From [Scytonema hofmanni] UTEX 2349 (lineage in GTDB: Bacteria > Cyanobacteriota > Cyanobacteriia > Cyanobacteriales > Nostocaceae), in the NCBI RefSeq assembly GCF_000582685.1, contig NZ_KK073769.1:378837-442836 (forward strand): a DNA stretch of 64,000 nucleotides, in the 5' to 3' direction. The translations under genes and the position numbers were made by a program. The notes beneath the pieces were generated by a model. The model was not told where the DNA came from, searched no databases, and worked only from the letters and a program-made list of their open reading frames with translations. This document shows positions 35,575 to 45,450 of this stretch, piece after piece; the stretch's first letter is position 1; each line of letters starts with the position of its first letter.

Positions 35575-36516
35575 ATGAATGGGACAACGGCGCAACGCCA
35601 CTATCAAAATATTTTACAAGTTTTTCAAGATTACTATCAGCTAACAAAGCCCCGGATTATTCCGCTGCTGCTGATTACTACGGGTGCTAGTATGGCGATC
35701 GCCTCACAGGGAAAACTAGACCCGTTATTGCTGCTAAATACGATGATTGGTGGTACTTGTGCCACTGCTAGCGCTCAGACAATCAATTGTATCTACGATA
35801 GTGATATTGATTATGAAATGGAACGCACGCGCAATAGACCGATGCCTTCTGGTCGCGTGCAGCCATTACATGCTCTCATGTTTGCGATCGCTCTTGCTTG
35901 TATTTCTTTCTCGGTGCTGGCAGTATATGTCAATCTGTTAAGTGCTTTGTTAGCGATGTCTGGCATCGCCTTCTATGTGGGCATTTACACCCATTTGCTC
36001 AAACGCCATACTCCCTACAATATTGTCATTGGTGGCGCAGCAGGTGCAATTCCGGCGTTGGTGGGTTGGGCAGCGGTGACAAATACCTTAAGCTGGACAG
36101 CATGGACGATTTTTGCGATCGTCTTCTTATGGACACCTCCCCATTTTTGGGCATTGGCATTAATGATCCGCGATGAATATGCCAAGGTGGGTGTGCCGAT
36201 GTTGCCGGTGGTTACTGATAATATTGCCACGGCGCGTCAGATTTGGCGATACACTTTGGTGGTTATCCCCAGCACGTTTTTATTAATTTATCCTCTTCAC
36301 GCTTCGGGGGTAATTTATGGTGCGATCGCCTTTATTTTAGGGGCGATTTTTATTATGAAAGCTTGGACGCTGTTGCACAATCCGGATGATAAACAATTAG
36401 CGCGATCGCTTTTTCTCTACTCTATTCTCTACATGATGTTGCTGTGCGCTGCAATGGTAGTTGATAGTCTACCCATCACTCATCATTTGATAGAGGCAAT
36501 TTTAGGCTTTTGGTAA
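35575..36516 (+). CDS. ctaB: protoheme IX farnesyltransferase (heme O synthase)
   Basis: The product has 313 residues and about nine membrane segments. The first prenyl-binding motif is NCIYDSDIDYEMERTRNRPM, and the second region is TPPHFWALALMIRDEYAKVG. It farnesylates heme b to make heme O for terminal oxidases in the cytoplasmic or thylakoid membrane. Placement beside nif genes suits heterocyst respiration, which needs oxidases to remove oxygen. Starts at the ATG at 35575; no clear operon partner. Confidence 0.94.
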   Translation: MNGTTAQRHYQNILQVFQDYYQLTKPRIIPLLLITTGASMAIASQGKLDPLLLLNTMIGGTCATASAQTINCIYDSDIDYEMERTRNRPMPSGRVQPLHALMFAIALACISFSVLAVYVNLLSALLAMSGIAFYVGIYTHLLKRHTPYNIVIGGAAGAIPALVGWAAVTNTLSWTAWTIFAIVFLWTPPHFWALALMIRDEYAKVGVPMLPVVTDNIATARQIWRYTLVVIPSTFLLIYPLHASGVIYGAIAFILGAIFIMKAWTLLHNPDDKQLARSLFLYSILYMMLLCAAMVVDSLPITHHLIEAILGFW

Positions 36517-36773
36517 TAAGCCCCGACGATTAAAATCGCGGCTAAACGAACGAAGTCCGCCTACGCGGACTAATAGAGAAATGAGCGCAAAATACCTCTC
36601 GCTCCTCTCATTCCTCCGTGTCCTCTGCGGACTCTGCGGTTCGTTATTCCGTAACTCATGTGTAAGTCCTGCAATAGAAAATTGTGGCTTTGAAACCCGC
36701 GAAGGCGGGTTTTGTCTGTGTAGACGCGAATTCTATTCGCTCGATAATTCTTTTCACGATTCAAGGAATAATC

Positions 36774-37238
36774 ATGACTCAACAAAATAGCTTTAATTTG
36801 ACCGCAACTACAAGCCAATGGATGACAGCTAACGGCTACGATTCAAATAATTTAAATCAGCCTGGTGAAAATGGCGATACAGCTTTGATGAAAGCCACTA
36901 GAGAAGGAGTTTCCGCAGTAGTTGAAGAACTAATTAACGCCGGGGCTGATATTAATGCCACAAATAACGACAATAACAATGCTTTGTGGTTTGCTTGTTT
37001 TGGCAATCACTACGATTTAATTCGTTTATTGCTGGCTGCAAACATTAATATCAACAACCAAAATGATAATGGTGCAACTGTTTTGATGTACGCAGCATCA
37101 GCGGGAAAGACAGAAGTTGTGAAGTTGCTTTTGCAATATCACCCCAATCTAGAGTTGAGAAACTTAGACGACTATAAAGCCGTAGATTTCGCTAGCAATG
37201 TAGACGTTTTAAGGATTTTGAAAAATGCAAGTAAATAA
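36774..37238 (+). CDS. ankyrin repeat protein
   Basis: I choose the ATG at 36774 (CAAGGA before it); the longer frame crosses intergenic repeat DNA. The product has 154 residues with four ankyrin units, for example GDTALMKATREGVSAVVEEL, NALWFACFGNHYDLIRLLLA and GATVLMYAASAGKTEVVKLL. It is a soluble protein-binding scaffold. The end overlaps the start of the SagB-like gene by 14 bases, so the two are one unit. Known neighbours in other Nostocales are nif genes; the partner protein is unknown. Confidence 0.85.
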   Translation: MTQQNSFNLTATTSQWMTANGYDSNNLNQPGENGDTALMKATREGVSAVVEELINAGADINATNNDNNNALWFACFGNHYDLIRLLLAANININNQNDNGATVLMYAASAGKTEVVKLLLQYHPNLELRNLDDYKAVDFASNVDVLRILKNASK

Positions 37239-38514
37239 GATGACGGGGAAAGTATATCATGATGCTACTAAGCATTCTTACTTATCGGTGCAAATCGATC
37301 CAAATTATGTAGATTCGTCAACTCAACCTTCGGCTTTTAAATTTTATCCAAAGTTTTATCGCCGAATAAGTCTAGATTTTCTCAATAATTCTATCCACTC
37401 TTTTCTCTGGTTAACGAGTGCGATTACCCTCGAAAAGACGTATAAAAATACTGTCGATAAATTGCGAGTGAATCCATCAGCAGGTGCTTTATATCCGACT
37501 GAGGTTTACGTGCAGATTCGCGGAATACAGGGAATGATAGATGGAATCTATCATCTAGAAGTTGAGAATAATTGTCTGGTACTTATCTATGAATTAATTG
37601 ATGATGGATTAGAGGGTTATATTTTACCGAATAATCGTATCATCGGATTCATTTTTTTAATTAGTTGTGTTTATTATAGGTCTAGTTGGAAATATAAAGA
37701 CAGGAGCATCAGGTATTGTTGGTTAGATAGCGGACACCATTTGGGTGCGATCGCAGCTTCAGCTTTTCTTCACGATAGAGATATACAACTAGTTTTCGAT
37801 TTTGATAAACTCGCTCTCAATGCAGATTTAGGATTTGAGAATAAAGAGTTTATTACTGCTTGTGCGATTTCCGGAGAAGTTCAAGAGAAGAAGGTTCGAC
37901 GGTTAAGGCTGAAAGTCCCTTTTGTTTGTGGAACTGATTATTTTGAACAGAATCAATTCATTGAAGAAGCTTATAAAGAAACAGCTTTGCCAAAAAGTTG
38001 TCAGCAAGAAATCAAGCATCCTCAATTGAACTTTGACAAGGATAGATTTTCTCAAGCTGTTTGGAACAGACGCTCAATTAGGCGTTTTGAAAAACAATCT
38101 ATTTCCCAGGAACTTTATTTTAGTATTTCGCAGCAAATTAAGCAAGCGATACCGACAGAAAGTTTTGAGGAAATCGAAATTTACGCGGTTGTCCATCGAG
38201 TCGAAGGAATGTCACCAGGGTTATACAAAGGAACGGATTTAGTTAAGGAGGGTAACTTCAGTGAGAAGACAGGTTACTTGTGCGTTAATCAAGCGATCGC
38301 TTCATCTAGTGCAGTAACTTGGTTTTTTGTTTCCAACTATACAAATTATCAAACTGCCATGCAAATGGCTGGTTTTTTAGGACAAAGGCTGTATCTAGTA
38401 AGTAATTATTGGGGAATTCATTGTAGTGGAATCGGTGCTTATTATGACGATGAAACTCAAGAATTTCTAGAGACAGATAAAGATGTCCTTTACGCAATGG
38501 CAATTGGCATATAA
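37225..38514 (+). CDS. SagB-like double nitroreductase
   Basis: The product has 429 residues. The first half has RVNPSAGALYPTEVYVQIRG and SGHHLGAIAASAFLHDRDI; the second half has WNRRSIRRFEKQSISQELYF and QMAGFLGQRLYLVSNYWGIHCSG. Two nitroreductase-fold halves, each with FMN-type motifs, mark the SagB-type dehydrogenase group, which oxidises azoline rings in peptides. No peptide or cyclase gene is near, so this may be a different FMN-dependent oxidoreductase tied to nitrogen fixation. An alternative start is the ATG at 37240. Confidence 0.8.
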   Translation: MQVNKMTGKVYHDATKHSYLSVQIDPNYVDSSTQPSAFKFYPKFYRRISLDFLNNSIHSFLWLTSAITLEKTYKNTVDKLRVNPSAGALYPTEVYVQIRGIQGMIDGIYHLEVENNCLVLIYELIDDGLEGYILPNNRIIGFIFLISCVYYRSSWKYKDRSIRYCWLDSGHHLGAIAASAFLHDRDIQLVFDFDKLALNADLGFENKEFITACAISGEVQEKKVRRLRLKVPFVCGTDYFEQNQFIEEAYKETALPKSCQQEIKHPQLNFDKDRFSQAVWNRRSIRRFEKQSISQELYFSISQQIKQAIPTESFEEIEIYAVVHRVEGMSPGLYKGTDLVKEGNFSEKTGYLCVNQAIASSSAVTWFFVSNYTNYQTAMQMAGFLGQRLYLVSNYWGIHCSGIGAYYDDETQEFLETDKDVLYAMAIGI

Positions 38515-38539
38515 CTGGAAAAAATAAAGAGGCACAACT

Positions 38540-38908
38540 ATGACAAACTATTTCTGGCAGAATGAAGATTCACGTCCAATTCAACCGACATCGGCAGATA
38601 TTATACTGCGCCAGCAATTAGAATATTCTATTAGCAAGTACTTTTATGAAGATTGCGATCGCTGTATTCAAAAATTATTATCCAGTTGTCGATGGTATGT
38701 CACAACCCACGCTAATGCTTTGACTTTGGTAATTGAATGTCCAGACCAAGTTACTAACTGGCGTGTGTTACAAAAAATTGTACCAATGGCAACATTGCTA
38801 CATAAAATTGTCAGCAGTGCTAAAATTCGCGTTTGTCCCCCAGAAAGCGAGGGAATGCCTTTTGAAATGAGGGTAGATGAATTATCAGTTTACAAAGATT
38901 GGGCTTGA
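38540..38908 (+). CDS. conserved small protein of the nif-hup region
   Basis: The product has 122 residues and no membrane segment. It contains ILRQQLEYSISKYFYEDCDR, CIQKLLSSCRWYVTTHANAL, TLVIECPDQVTNWRVLQKIV and a closing MRVDELSVYKDWA. I do not recognise a domain. It lies 25 bases after the SagB-like gene on the same strand and is probably cotranscribed with it and the ankyrin gene. Confidence 0.75.
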   Translation: MTNYFWQNEDSRPIQPTSADIILRQQLEYSISKYFYEDCDRCIQKLLSSCRWYVTTHANALTLVIECPDQVTNWRVLQKIVPMATLLHKIVSSAKIRVCPPESEGMPFEMRVDELSVYKDWA

Positions 38909-38916
38909 TGCTGAAG

Positions 38917-39130
38917 GGGAGAAGGGGAGACAAGGGCGACAAGGGGACAAGGGGGACAAGGGGGACAAGGGAGACAAGGGAGACAAGGGAGACAAGGGAG
39001 ATAAGGGAGACAAGGGAGACAAGGGAGATAAGGGAGATAAGGAGAATAATTTTTGACTCTTGACTCTTGACTCTTGACTTTTGACTCTTGACTCTTGACT
39101 CTTGACTTTTGACCCTTGACTCTTGACTAA
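38917..39130. repeat. two short tandem repeat blocks between convergent units
   Basis: First GGGGACAAGGGGGACAAGG-type units (to 39041), then TTGACTCTTGACTC heptamers (39053-39128). They separate the plus-strand unit from hupW. Confidence 0.9.
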
Positions 39131-39135
39131 TAAAT

Positions 39136-39612
39136 CTAAAATAGCTCAACTTTTTGCCTAATGATTGCGGTTATTTCTTCAAAAACCACATCAGCAGAAT
39201 GTTTGATAGCAGGACTTAATTCTAGTCCGAAGCCAAGATTTTCCGCTTCAATTAGGTAAACTGTCACATCTAAGGGAAAGTCATCTTTAAAGATTTTCCT
39301 ACCAGCGACTAAAGCATTATCCCAACGAAAATCGTGCAAGTTATAACTGGGTTCCGGTAAAGTTTCCAATTCTTTTCCAGGAACTTTAAATACTGCACCG
39401 GGTTCGGAATTCGTTGAACTTGCATCAATAATTATTAATTCTTTGCTACCTCGTGCTTGAAACATGACTTCCATGCCGGCGGTGCCACAATCGTAAACTT
39501 GCACATCAGGATGAGGATGTTTGGTAAAATGTTGCTGTAGGCGTTGAGCAATTATTACGCCTACCGCATCGTCGCTGCGGTTAAGATTACCGCAACCAAT
39601 AATTGTTAGCAT
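39136..39612 (-). CDS. hupW: HupW, uptake hydrogenase maturation protease
   Basis: The product has 158 residues. It opens MLTIIGCGNLNRSDDAVGVI with the conserved acidic residue of HupD-type proteases, then VYDCGTAGMEVMFQARGSKE and IIDASSTNSEPGAVF, and a nickel-site histidine in YNLHDFRWDNAL. It removes the HupL tail after the metal centre is loaded. Its place downstream of hupL on the same strand matches its target. Confidence 0.94.
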   Translation of the reverse strand: MLTIIGCGNLNRSDDAVGVIIAQRLQQHFTKHPHPDVQVYDCGTAGMEVMFQARGSKELIIIDASSTNSEPGAVFKVPGKELETLPEPSYNLHDFRWDNALVAGRKIFKDDFPLDVTVYLIEAENLGFGLELSPAIKHSADVVFEEITAIIRQKVELF

Positions 39613-39663
39613 GGGATAATATTTTTGTTCTTAATCATTAAGTTTCGCGCAAAGAGTTTATTT

Positions 39664-39846
39664 TCAATGTCCGGGTTCATCTAACAAGTCCAAAACTTCT
39701 TGCTCAACAACTCTTGAACGTAGAATGTCTAGTGCATCTTGATCTGCAACTTCAATTATTTCTGCTACATATTGGCGCACCCGTTCAGCAATATCAGGCT
39801 GCCACTGGCGCAATTTTGTATCCAATTTTTCTACTAAAGCGTCCAT
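39664..39846 (-). CDS. 60-residue conserved protein of the hup locus
   Basis: The product is short and mostly helical (LDTKLRQWQPDIAERVRQYV, then ADQDALDILRSRVVEQEVLD). It has no cysteines or membrane segment. It lies 51 bases upstream of hupW in the same direction. I do not know its role; constant linkage to hup is from memory and moderate in certainty. Confidence 0.65.
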   Translation of the reverse strand: MDALVEKLDTKLRQWQPDIAERVRQYVAEIIEVADQDALDILRSRVVEQEVLDLLDEPGH

Positions 39847-40039
39847 TGATATTACTATTAAATTTAAGTTTATTGTAAAACCATTTTAAATCAATATTCA
39901 CCCGTGTAAGCAGTTTTTGTTCAGGCGATCGCTTTTATGCCGGGTTTCTGACTTTGATTCAGATCCCTGACTTCTCTAAGGATACAGAAAAGCGAATTGG
40001 GGGTATCACCCCTTATCTCACAATTTTTCGACATTCCAC

Positions 40040-40076
40040 ACAATTGTAGAGACGTTCCGGCGGAACGTCTTTACGA
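40040..40076. repeat. GACGTTCC hairpin
   Basis: GTAGAGACGTTCCGGCGG and its complementary arm end a few bases before the 40097 stop region. Same module as in 32333-32441. Confidence 0.8.
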
Positions 40077-40096
40077 GGTTTTTTAATAAAAGCGGT

Positions 40097-40525
40097 TTAT
40101 TTTGACAATTCTACATCATATTTTTTAGCAATTTGAGACAATTTCTCAAACTGCTGTTGTGATGCTTGAGTTAAAATTGCTTCCGCCTTTTCTTGTTCGC
40201 TACCTTCTTTAGGAAGTAAATACCTAATGTAAAGTGAAACAAAATCGACTATAGCCGCTGAACCTGACAAAGCATGATTGTCAGCTTGCTTTCCGGCGAT
40301 CGCTCCTGCTAAACCAGTTCTAATTGGGTCTGGTTTAACTTTCATAAATTGATCCACAAGTTGATAAATATAGTCTCCTGTGGGTAATTTATCTAACTTA
40401 CTTCTATCTGGAGTAAGCTTGTATCCCGCTTCTTTTGCTTGCTCTAGGACACACCATTCTGTAAATTCTTGCAGTGCTTCTTCAGGAAGATGAGAAAGAT
40501 GATTGTGTAATGCTAATTCAGTCAC
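40097..40525 (-). CDS. 142-residue conserved protein between hupL and hupW
   Basis: The product is soluble, with LPEEALQEFTEWCVLEQAKE, then PIRTGLAGAIAGKQADNHAL and SAAIVDFVSLYIRYLLPKEG. The first 100 residues look like an all-helical fold. It stands 136 bases downstream of hupL and is probably in the same operon. No catalytic motif is visible. A maturation or assembly role is possible, not shown. Confidence 0.75.
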   Translation of the reverse strand: MTELALHNHLSHLPEEALQEFTEWCVLEQAKEAGYKLTPDRSKLDKLPTGDYIYQLVDQFMKVKPDPIRTGLAGAIAGKQADNHALSGSAAIVDFVSLYIRYLLPKEGSEQEKAEAILTQASQQQFEKLSQIAKKYDVELSK

Positions 40526-40661
40526 AATAATACCCGTGTAAATTTCAATGTTTTCTCGTTCACAGGTTCTGCCAAACTATGAGGGGTTAGGTTGGTCAGA
40601 TTCCCGACTTCTTGAAGAAGTCGGGAATCTCGCAGAACATCAAAATTAATGCGATAGACTA

Positions 40662-42257
<1,596 letters not shown>

Positions 42258-42270
42258 TTTTTTCTCCTTT

Positions 42271-42314
42271 GTAGTAAGCACTTTAGTGCTTATAAGCGCT
42301 GAAGCACTTACTAC
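42271..42314 (-). promoter_or_regulatory. hairpin in the hupS-hupL gap
   Basis: GTAGTAAGCACTTTAGTGCT and AGCGCTGAAGCACTTACTAC make a near-perfect 44-base palindrome four bases past the hupS stop and 14 bases before the hupL start. It can hold the transcript between the two genes and may tune the ratio of subunits. Confidence 0.8.
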
Positions 42315-42317
42315 GAA

Positions 42318-43232
42318 TTAAACCGTAAAAAAGTCTTCTTCTGCCCAAGCTGGCATTGAATCTTTTGCCACCATTGTTAACAATGCGTAGTTTTTTTTAT
42401 TGACTCCTGTGGGCAATTCTTTGGGAACTCCCATGACGGTTTGGGTTTTAAATACGGTTCCCGGTTTGAGGTCGTGGAAGGGAAATTCTGGTTCCGTACA
42501 ACCTATACAAGGCATCCCAGCGCGGGTTTTGGATGAGACGCGATTCCATAAAATGCGGTTGCAGGAAGAATGGGTCATGGGTCCGCGACAGCCTAAGTCG
42601 TAAAAGAGGCATCCTTTACGCTGACCAAATTCGGCGGTTGATGCTTTATAGGCAAAGTGGACGTTGCGAGTACAGCCGGTTTGGGTAAAACTCTTGAAGA
42701 AGGTTTCCGGACGATGCAATTCATCTAAGCTGATATCGGCGATTCTGCCTGTGGCGATCGCTACTAATATCTGCGTTATCCAATCTGGATGTGCGGGACA
42801 TCCAGGTATGTTGATAACGGGTAATCCTGATAATGAATGAAAATCTTTGCCTAAAAAGCCGCCTTTTTGACGTTTGAGAAATTGCAATCCTTGAGATTCG
42901 CTGGGGTTGGGTGACATTGCGGGTATTCCTCCCCAGGTGGCGCAGTCTCCTACCGCTACGACGAAGTTGGCGACTTTGGATAAGTCGTTTAACCAGTCTT
43001 TCATCGGGCGATCGGCAAACCGATTCCATTCTCCGGTGCCGTTGGGAGCGTTGATGACGCTGCCTTCAAATACGAGAATATCTAAGGGAATTTTGCCGGA
43101 AATGCAATCCCACAGCAAGTTCTGTAAGTTTGTACCTAGTTCCAACCCTAAGGATGGATGCCAAAGTATGTTGATGCCAAAGTCGGCAATCAAATCGCAA
43201 GCTGTGGGTTCTTCAGCATTGAGAAATGACAT
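42318..43232 (-). CDS. hupS: uptake [NiFe]-hydrogenase small subunit, 3' part
   Basis: From MSFLNAEEPTACDLIADFGI to the end (304 residues) the sequence is HupS, with ligands in GDCATWGGIPAM, NIPGCPAHPDW and the distal set. The normal first 16 residues, MTNVLWLQGGACSGNT, are absent; upstream DNA reads a palindrome and the recombinase gene. The missing part contains the first cysteine of the proximal [4Fe-4S] cluster, so this form cannot be active. With it, the length would be 320 residues, as usual. Therefore an interruption, or less likely a truncation. Confidence 0.9.
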   Translation of the reverse strand: MSFLNAEEPTACDLIADFGINILWHPSLGLELGTNLQNLLWDCISGKIPLDILVFEGSVINAPNGTGEWNRFADRPMKDWLNDLSKVANFVVAVGDCATWGGIPAMSPNPSESQGLQFLKRQKGGFLGKDFHSLSGLPVINIPGCPAHPDWITQILVAIATGRIADISLDELHRPETFFKSFTQTGCTRNVHFAYKASTAEFGQRKGCLFYDLGCRGPMTHSSCNRILWNRVSSKTRAGMPCIGCTEPEFPFHDLKPGTVFKTQTVMGVPKELPTGVNKKNYALLTMVAKDSMPAWAEEDFFTV

Positions 43233-43248
43233 ACTATAGTCACTATAG
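43219..43248 (+). other. left junction of the hupS element and possible recombinase promoter
   Basis: HupS homology ends at 43232. ACTATAGTCACTATAG follows (43233-43248), a perfect palindrome with a central C. TTGAGA at 43219-43224, inside hupS, stands 17 bases before ACTATA and could be a -35 box. Confidence 0.5.
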
Positions 43249-43265
43249 AATAAAAATTGACAACG

Positions 43266-44804
43266 ATGACCGAAAAATGGTTTTATGGTCGGGTTTCGAC
43301 TATCGAGCAACAAGAAGATCGCAACGCTCTAAAAAAACAATTGGAGAGAGGTAAGAATGTTGGGTGCGATCGCTTTTACTGGGATATTCAAAGTCGGACA
43401 ACAGAAGTTCGTGCTGGGTTGCAGAAATTAATCGATGATTTAAAAATATCACCAAAGGGTATTGTCAGTGAATTAATTGTTACAAGAATTGACCGGATTG
43501 GGTCATCATCAAAACTGTTTTACGCGCTGTTGGAAGTATTACGAAGTAAGGGTATTAGGCTAGTAGCACTCGACCAAACAATTGATACAGAAAGTTTAGG
43601 TGGTGAGTTGACGATTGATATTTTGCTGGCAGCGAGTAAATTTGAAATCAAAATGTTGTCCAGTCGTGTATCTGCCGAACGCAAACACCGTATGGTTCAG
43701 AGGAAAAGCCATAGGTTTGCGCCGTTTGGATGGAAGGTTGTTGATGATTCTTATGTCAAGGATGAAAGTAGGTGTGTTTCCCTATTAGAAGGAAAGCGTA
43801 GTTTTAGGGTTTGGGAACTTGCTTTATTTATATTTGAAATATTTGAGGAGTGTGGTAGTGCTAGAAAAACTTGCAATACATTAAATGAGATGTTTGGCAT
43901 ATGTGGGAAAGTGGATGCAAAAAGCACAAAATTAAAAGGGAATCATCGCATTATGCCCGATGATATTGAGCAATTTGATTTGTTTCAAAATAATAAAAAA
44001 ACTTATCAACGATACCCTTGGACTGGCTTACAGTGGTCTCCTACTGGACTAAAAAACTTCTTAGTAAATCCAGTACATGCAGGTGGAACACCGTTTAATG
44101 TCACCACATCTAGTCCTTCAGGGAAACAAATCAACCATTTTGATAAATGGGATTGCAACTGGGATACCCATGAGGGAATTATTACCCGCGAACGACATGA
44201 ACAAATAAAACGCACTATTCGCGGAAATCGCAACAATAAATGGGCTGCACGAAAGGAAGATATTAACCCATTCGCCAATTTATTAAAGTGTGGTAGATGT
44301 GGAGGAGCATTAACCCGTATGTCGTCCCGACGCGACGTGTCGGGGCAATATACAGCTTACTATCAATGTACTTACTACTCCCTCGGACGTTGCGATGCCA
44401 AGGAAATGCTTAGTAGTCGCAGTTTAGATTCACAGGTGGCTGATTTGCTAGTACGTGAAGCTACTAGGCTAGCTGGGATGGTGGATTTTGAAGAAGACAA
44501 ACTTCAAGAAAGCGCAGAAGTTAAAGAATTGCGGGAAACCTTAGCGGGACTGGAGAAGTTACCTACTAATCCTTTTGTAGAAAAAGCCAAAGATGGTATC
44601 CGTGACCAAATCGCTAGTATCTTAAGTTTGCACGAAAATATCACAAAACGTAGCTTATTGGTTCGAGAAGAGTTAGTGCAAATGTTTTGCGATCGCGAAT
44701 ATTGGAAAAGCCGCACATCTGAGGATAAAAAACGGATGCTAAACAGACTTGTCCGTCGTATTGTTGTTAACGGGCGGGTTGTTTTGAGTATTGAGTTTCT
44801 TTAG
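43266..44804 (+). CDS. large serine recombinase at the hupS break (XisF-like)
   Basis: I choose the ATG at 43266; a TTG at 43257 is possible. The product has 512 residues. The resolvase domain starts KWFYGRVSTIEQQEDRN with the serine in RVS, then TRIDRIGSSSKLF and GGELTIDILLAASKFEIKML. The recombinase domain has YPWTGLQWSPTGLKNFLVNP, zinc ribbon CGRCGGALTRM and YQCTYYSLGRCDAKEM, and a coiled coil follows. It is a clear relative of the nifK-element enzyme but well diverged, so each has its own target. Expected role is excision that restores hupS. Confidence 0.93.
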   Translation: MTEKWFYGRVSTIEQQEDRNALKKQLERGKNVGCDRFYWDIQSRTTEVRAGLQKLIDDLKISPKGIVSELIVTRIDRIGSSSKLFYALLEVLRSKGIRLVALDQTIDTESLGGELTIDILLAASKFEIKMLSSRVSAERKHRMVQRKSHRFAPFGWKVVDDSYVKDESRCVSLLEGKRSFRVWELALFIFEIFEECGSARKTCNTLNEMFGICGKVDAKSTKLKGNHRIMPDDIEQFDLFQNNKKTYQRYPWTGLQWSPTGLKNFLVNPVHAGGTPFNVTTSSPSGKQINHFDKWDCNWDTHEGIITRERHEQIKRTIRGNRNNKWAARKEDINPFANLLKCGRCGGALTRMSSRRDVSGQYTAYYQCTYYSLGRCDAKEMLSSRSLDSQVADLLVREATRLAGMVDFEEDKLQESAEVKELRETLAGLEKLPTNPFVEKAKDGIRDQIASILSLHENITKRSLLVREELVQMFCDREYWKSRTSEDKKRMLNRLVRRIVVNGRVVLSIEFL

Positions 44805-44879
44805 TTTCCTTTGGCGTACAATTTCTCGGTATTCGTCTAATTGGCGTAACCAAAATTCTTTTTCTGATTCGATTCTCAT
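44739..44879 (-). CDS. 46-residue ORF overlapping and facing the recombinase end
   Basis: MRIESEKEFWLRQLDEYREI is followed by VRQRKLKKLNTQNNPPVNNN and a short end. GGAGAACGCTACAA precedes the ATG. The preceding frame (about 44880-44990) is also coding-like (LKADGKLATWYEGCSQRTEI) with no start, so this may be the end of a frameshifted gene. Position matches the small facing ORF beside the other serine recombinase. A directionality factor is one option. Confidence 0.4.
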   Translation of the reverse strand: MRIESEKEFWLRQLDEYREIVRQRKLKKLNTQNNPPVNNNTTDKSV

Positions 44880-45450
44880 TTGTAGCGTTCTCCATCAATA
44901 AATTTAGATTAGCTTTGAGTTGCCAAATTTCTGTTCTCTGCGAACAACCCTCATACCAAGTTGCCAGCTTTCCATCTGCTTTTAATTTTTTAACAAAATC
45001 CGTATTCCCCAGTCAGCATTGTCTTGCCTTTAACTCACATTCCCCACTTCTTTTTGTAATATGCATTACAATTTTTCGGCTAATGGTAGTTGAATAGCGA
45101 TCGCTAAAAGCCTAGAATATAACAGTGTTAATACTTCAGGAAGCGATCGCTCAAAGGCTTGCTATCTGTAGATATCTATGTCATACTCAAAAAGTAAATA
45201 CGGTTTGTTTATCGACTTATCGTAGTTTAAATTAGTAAATCCAATATGGAAAGCTAATTTTGTCTGCTTTCCATGTTCTATAATCATTGATGTAACTTGG
45301 ATTGAAGACTTAGAAATCAAGCATAATTATGAGAGTTGCAACTACCTTTGTTGAAAAAATATGTTTTAGAGACGTGATATATCGCGTCTCTACTCCTGAA
45401 TCCTTAGTTGCCTTTCTTTAATTTAACATTTTGAACCAAAGAGAGATAAT
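44880..45450. other. gap after the hupS-side recombinase
   Basis: Apart from the gene remnant up to about 44990 nothing is clear. GAGACGTGATATATCGCGTCTC (hairpin) lies at about 45371-45392. Confidence 0.5.
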
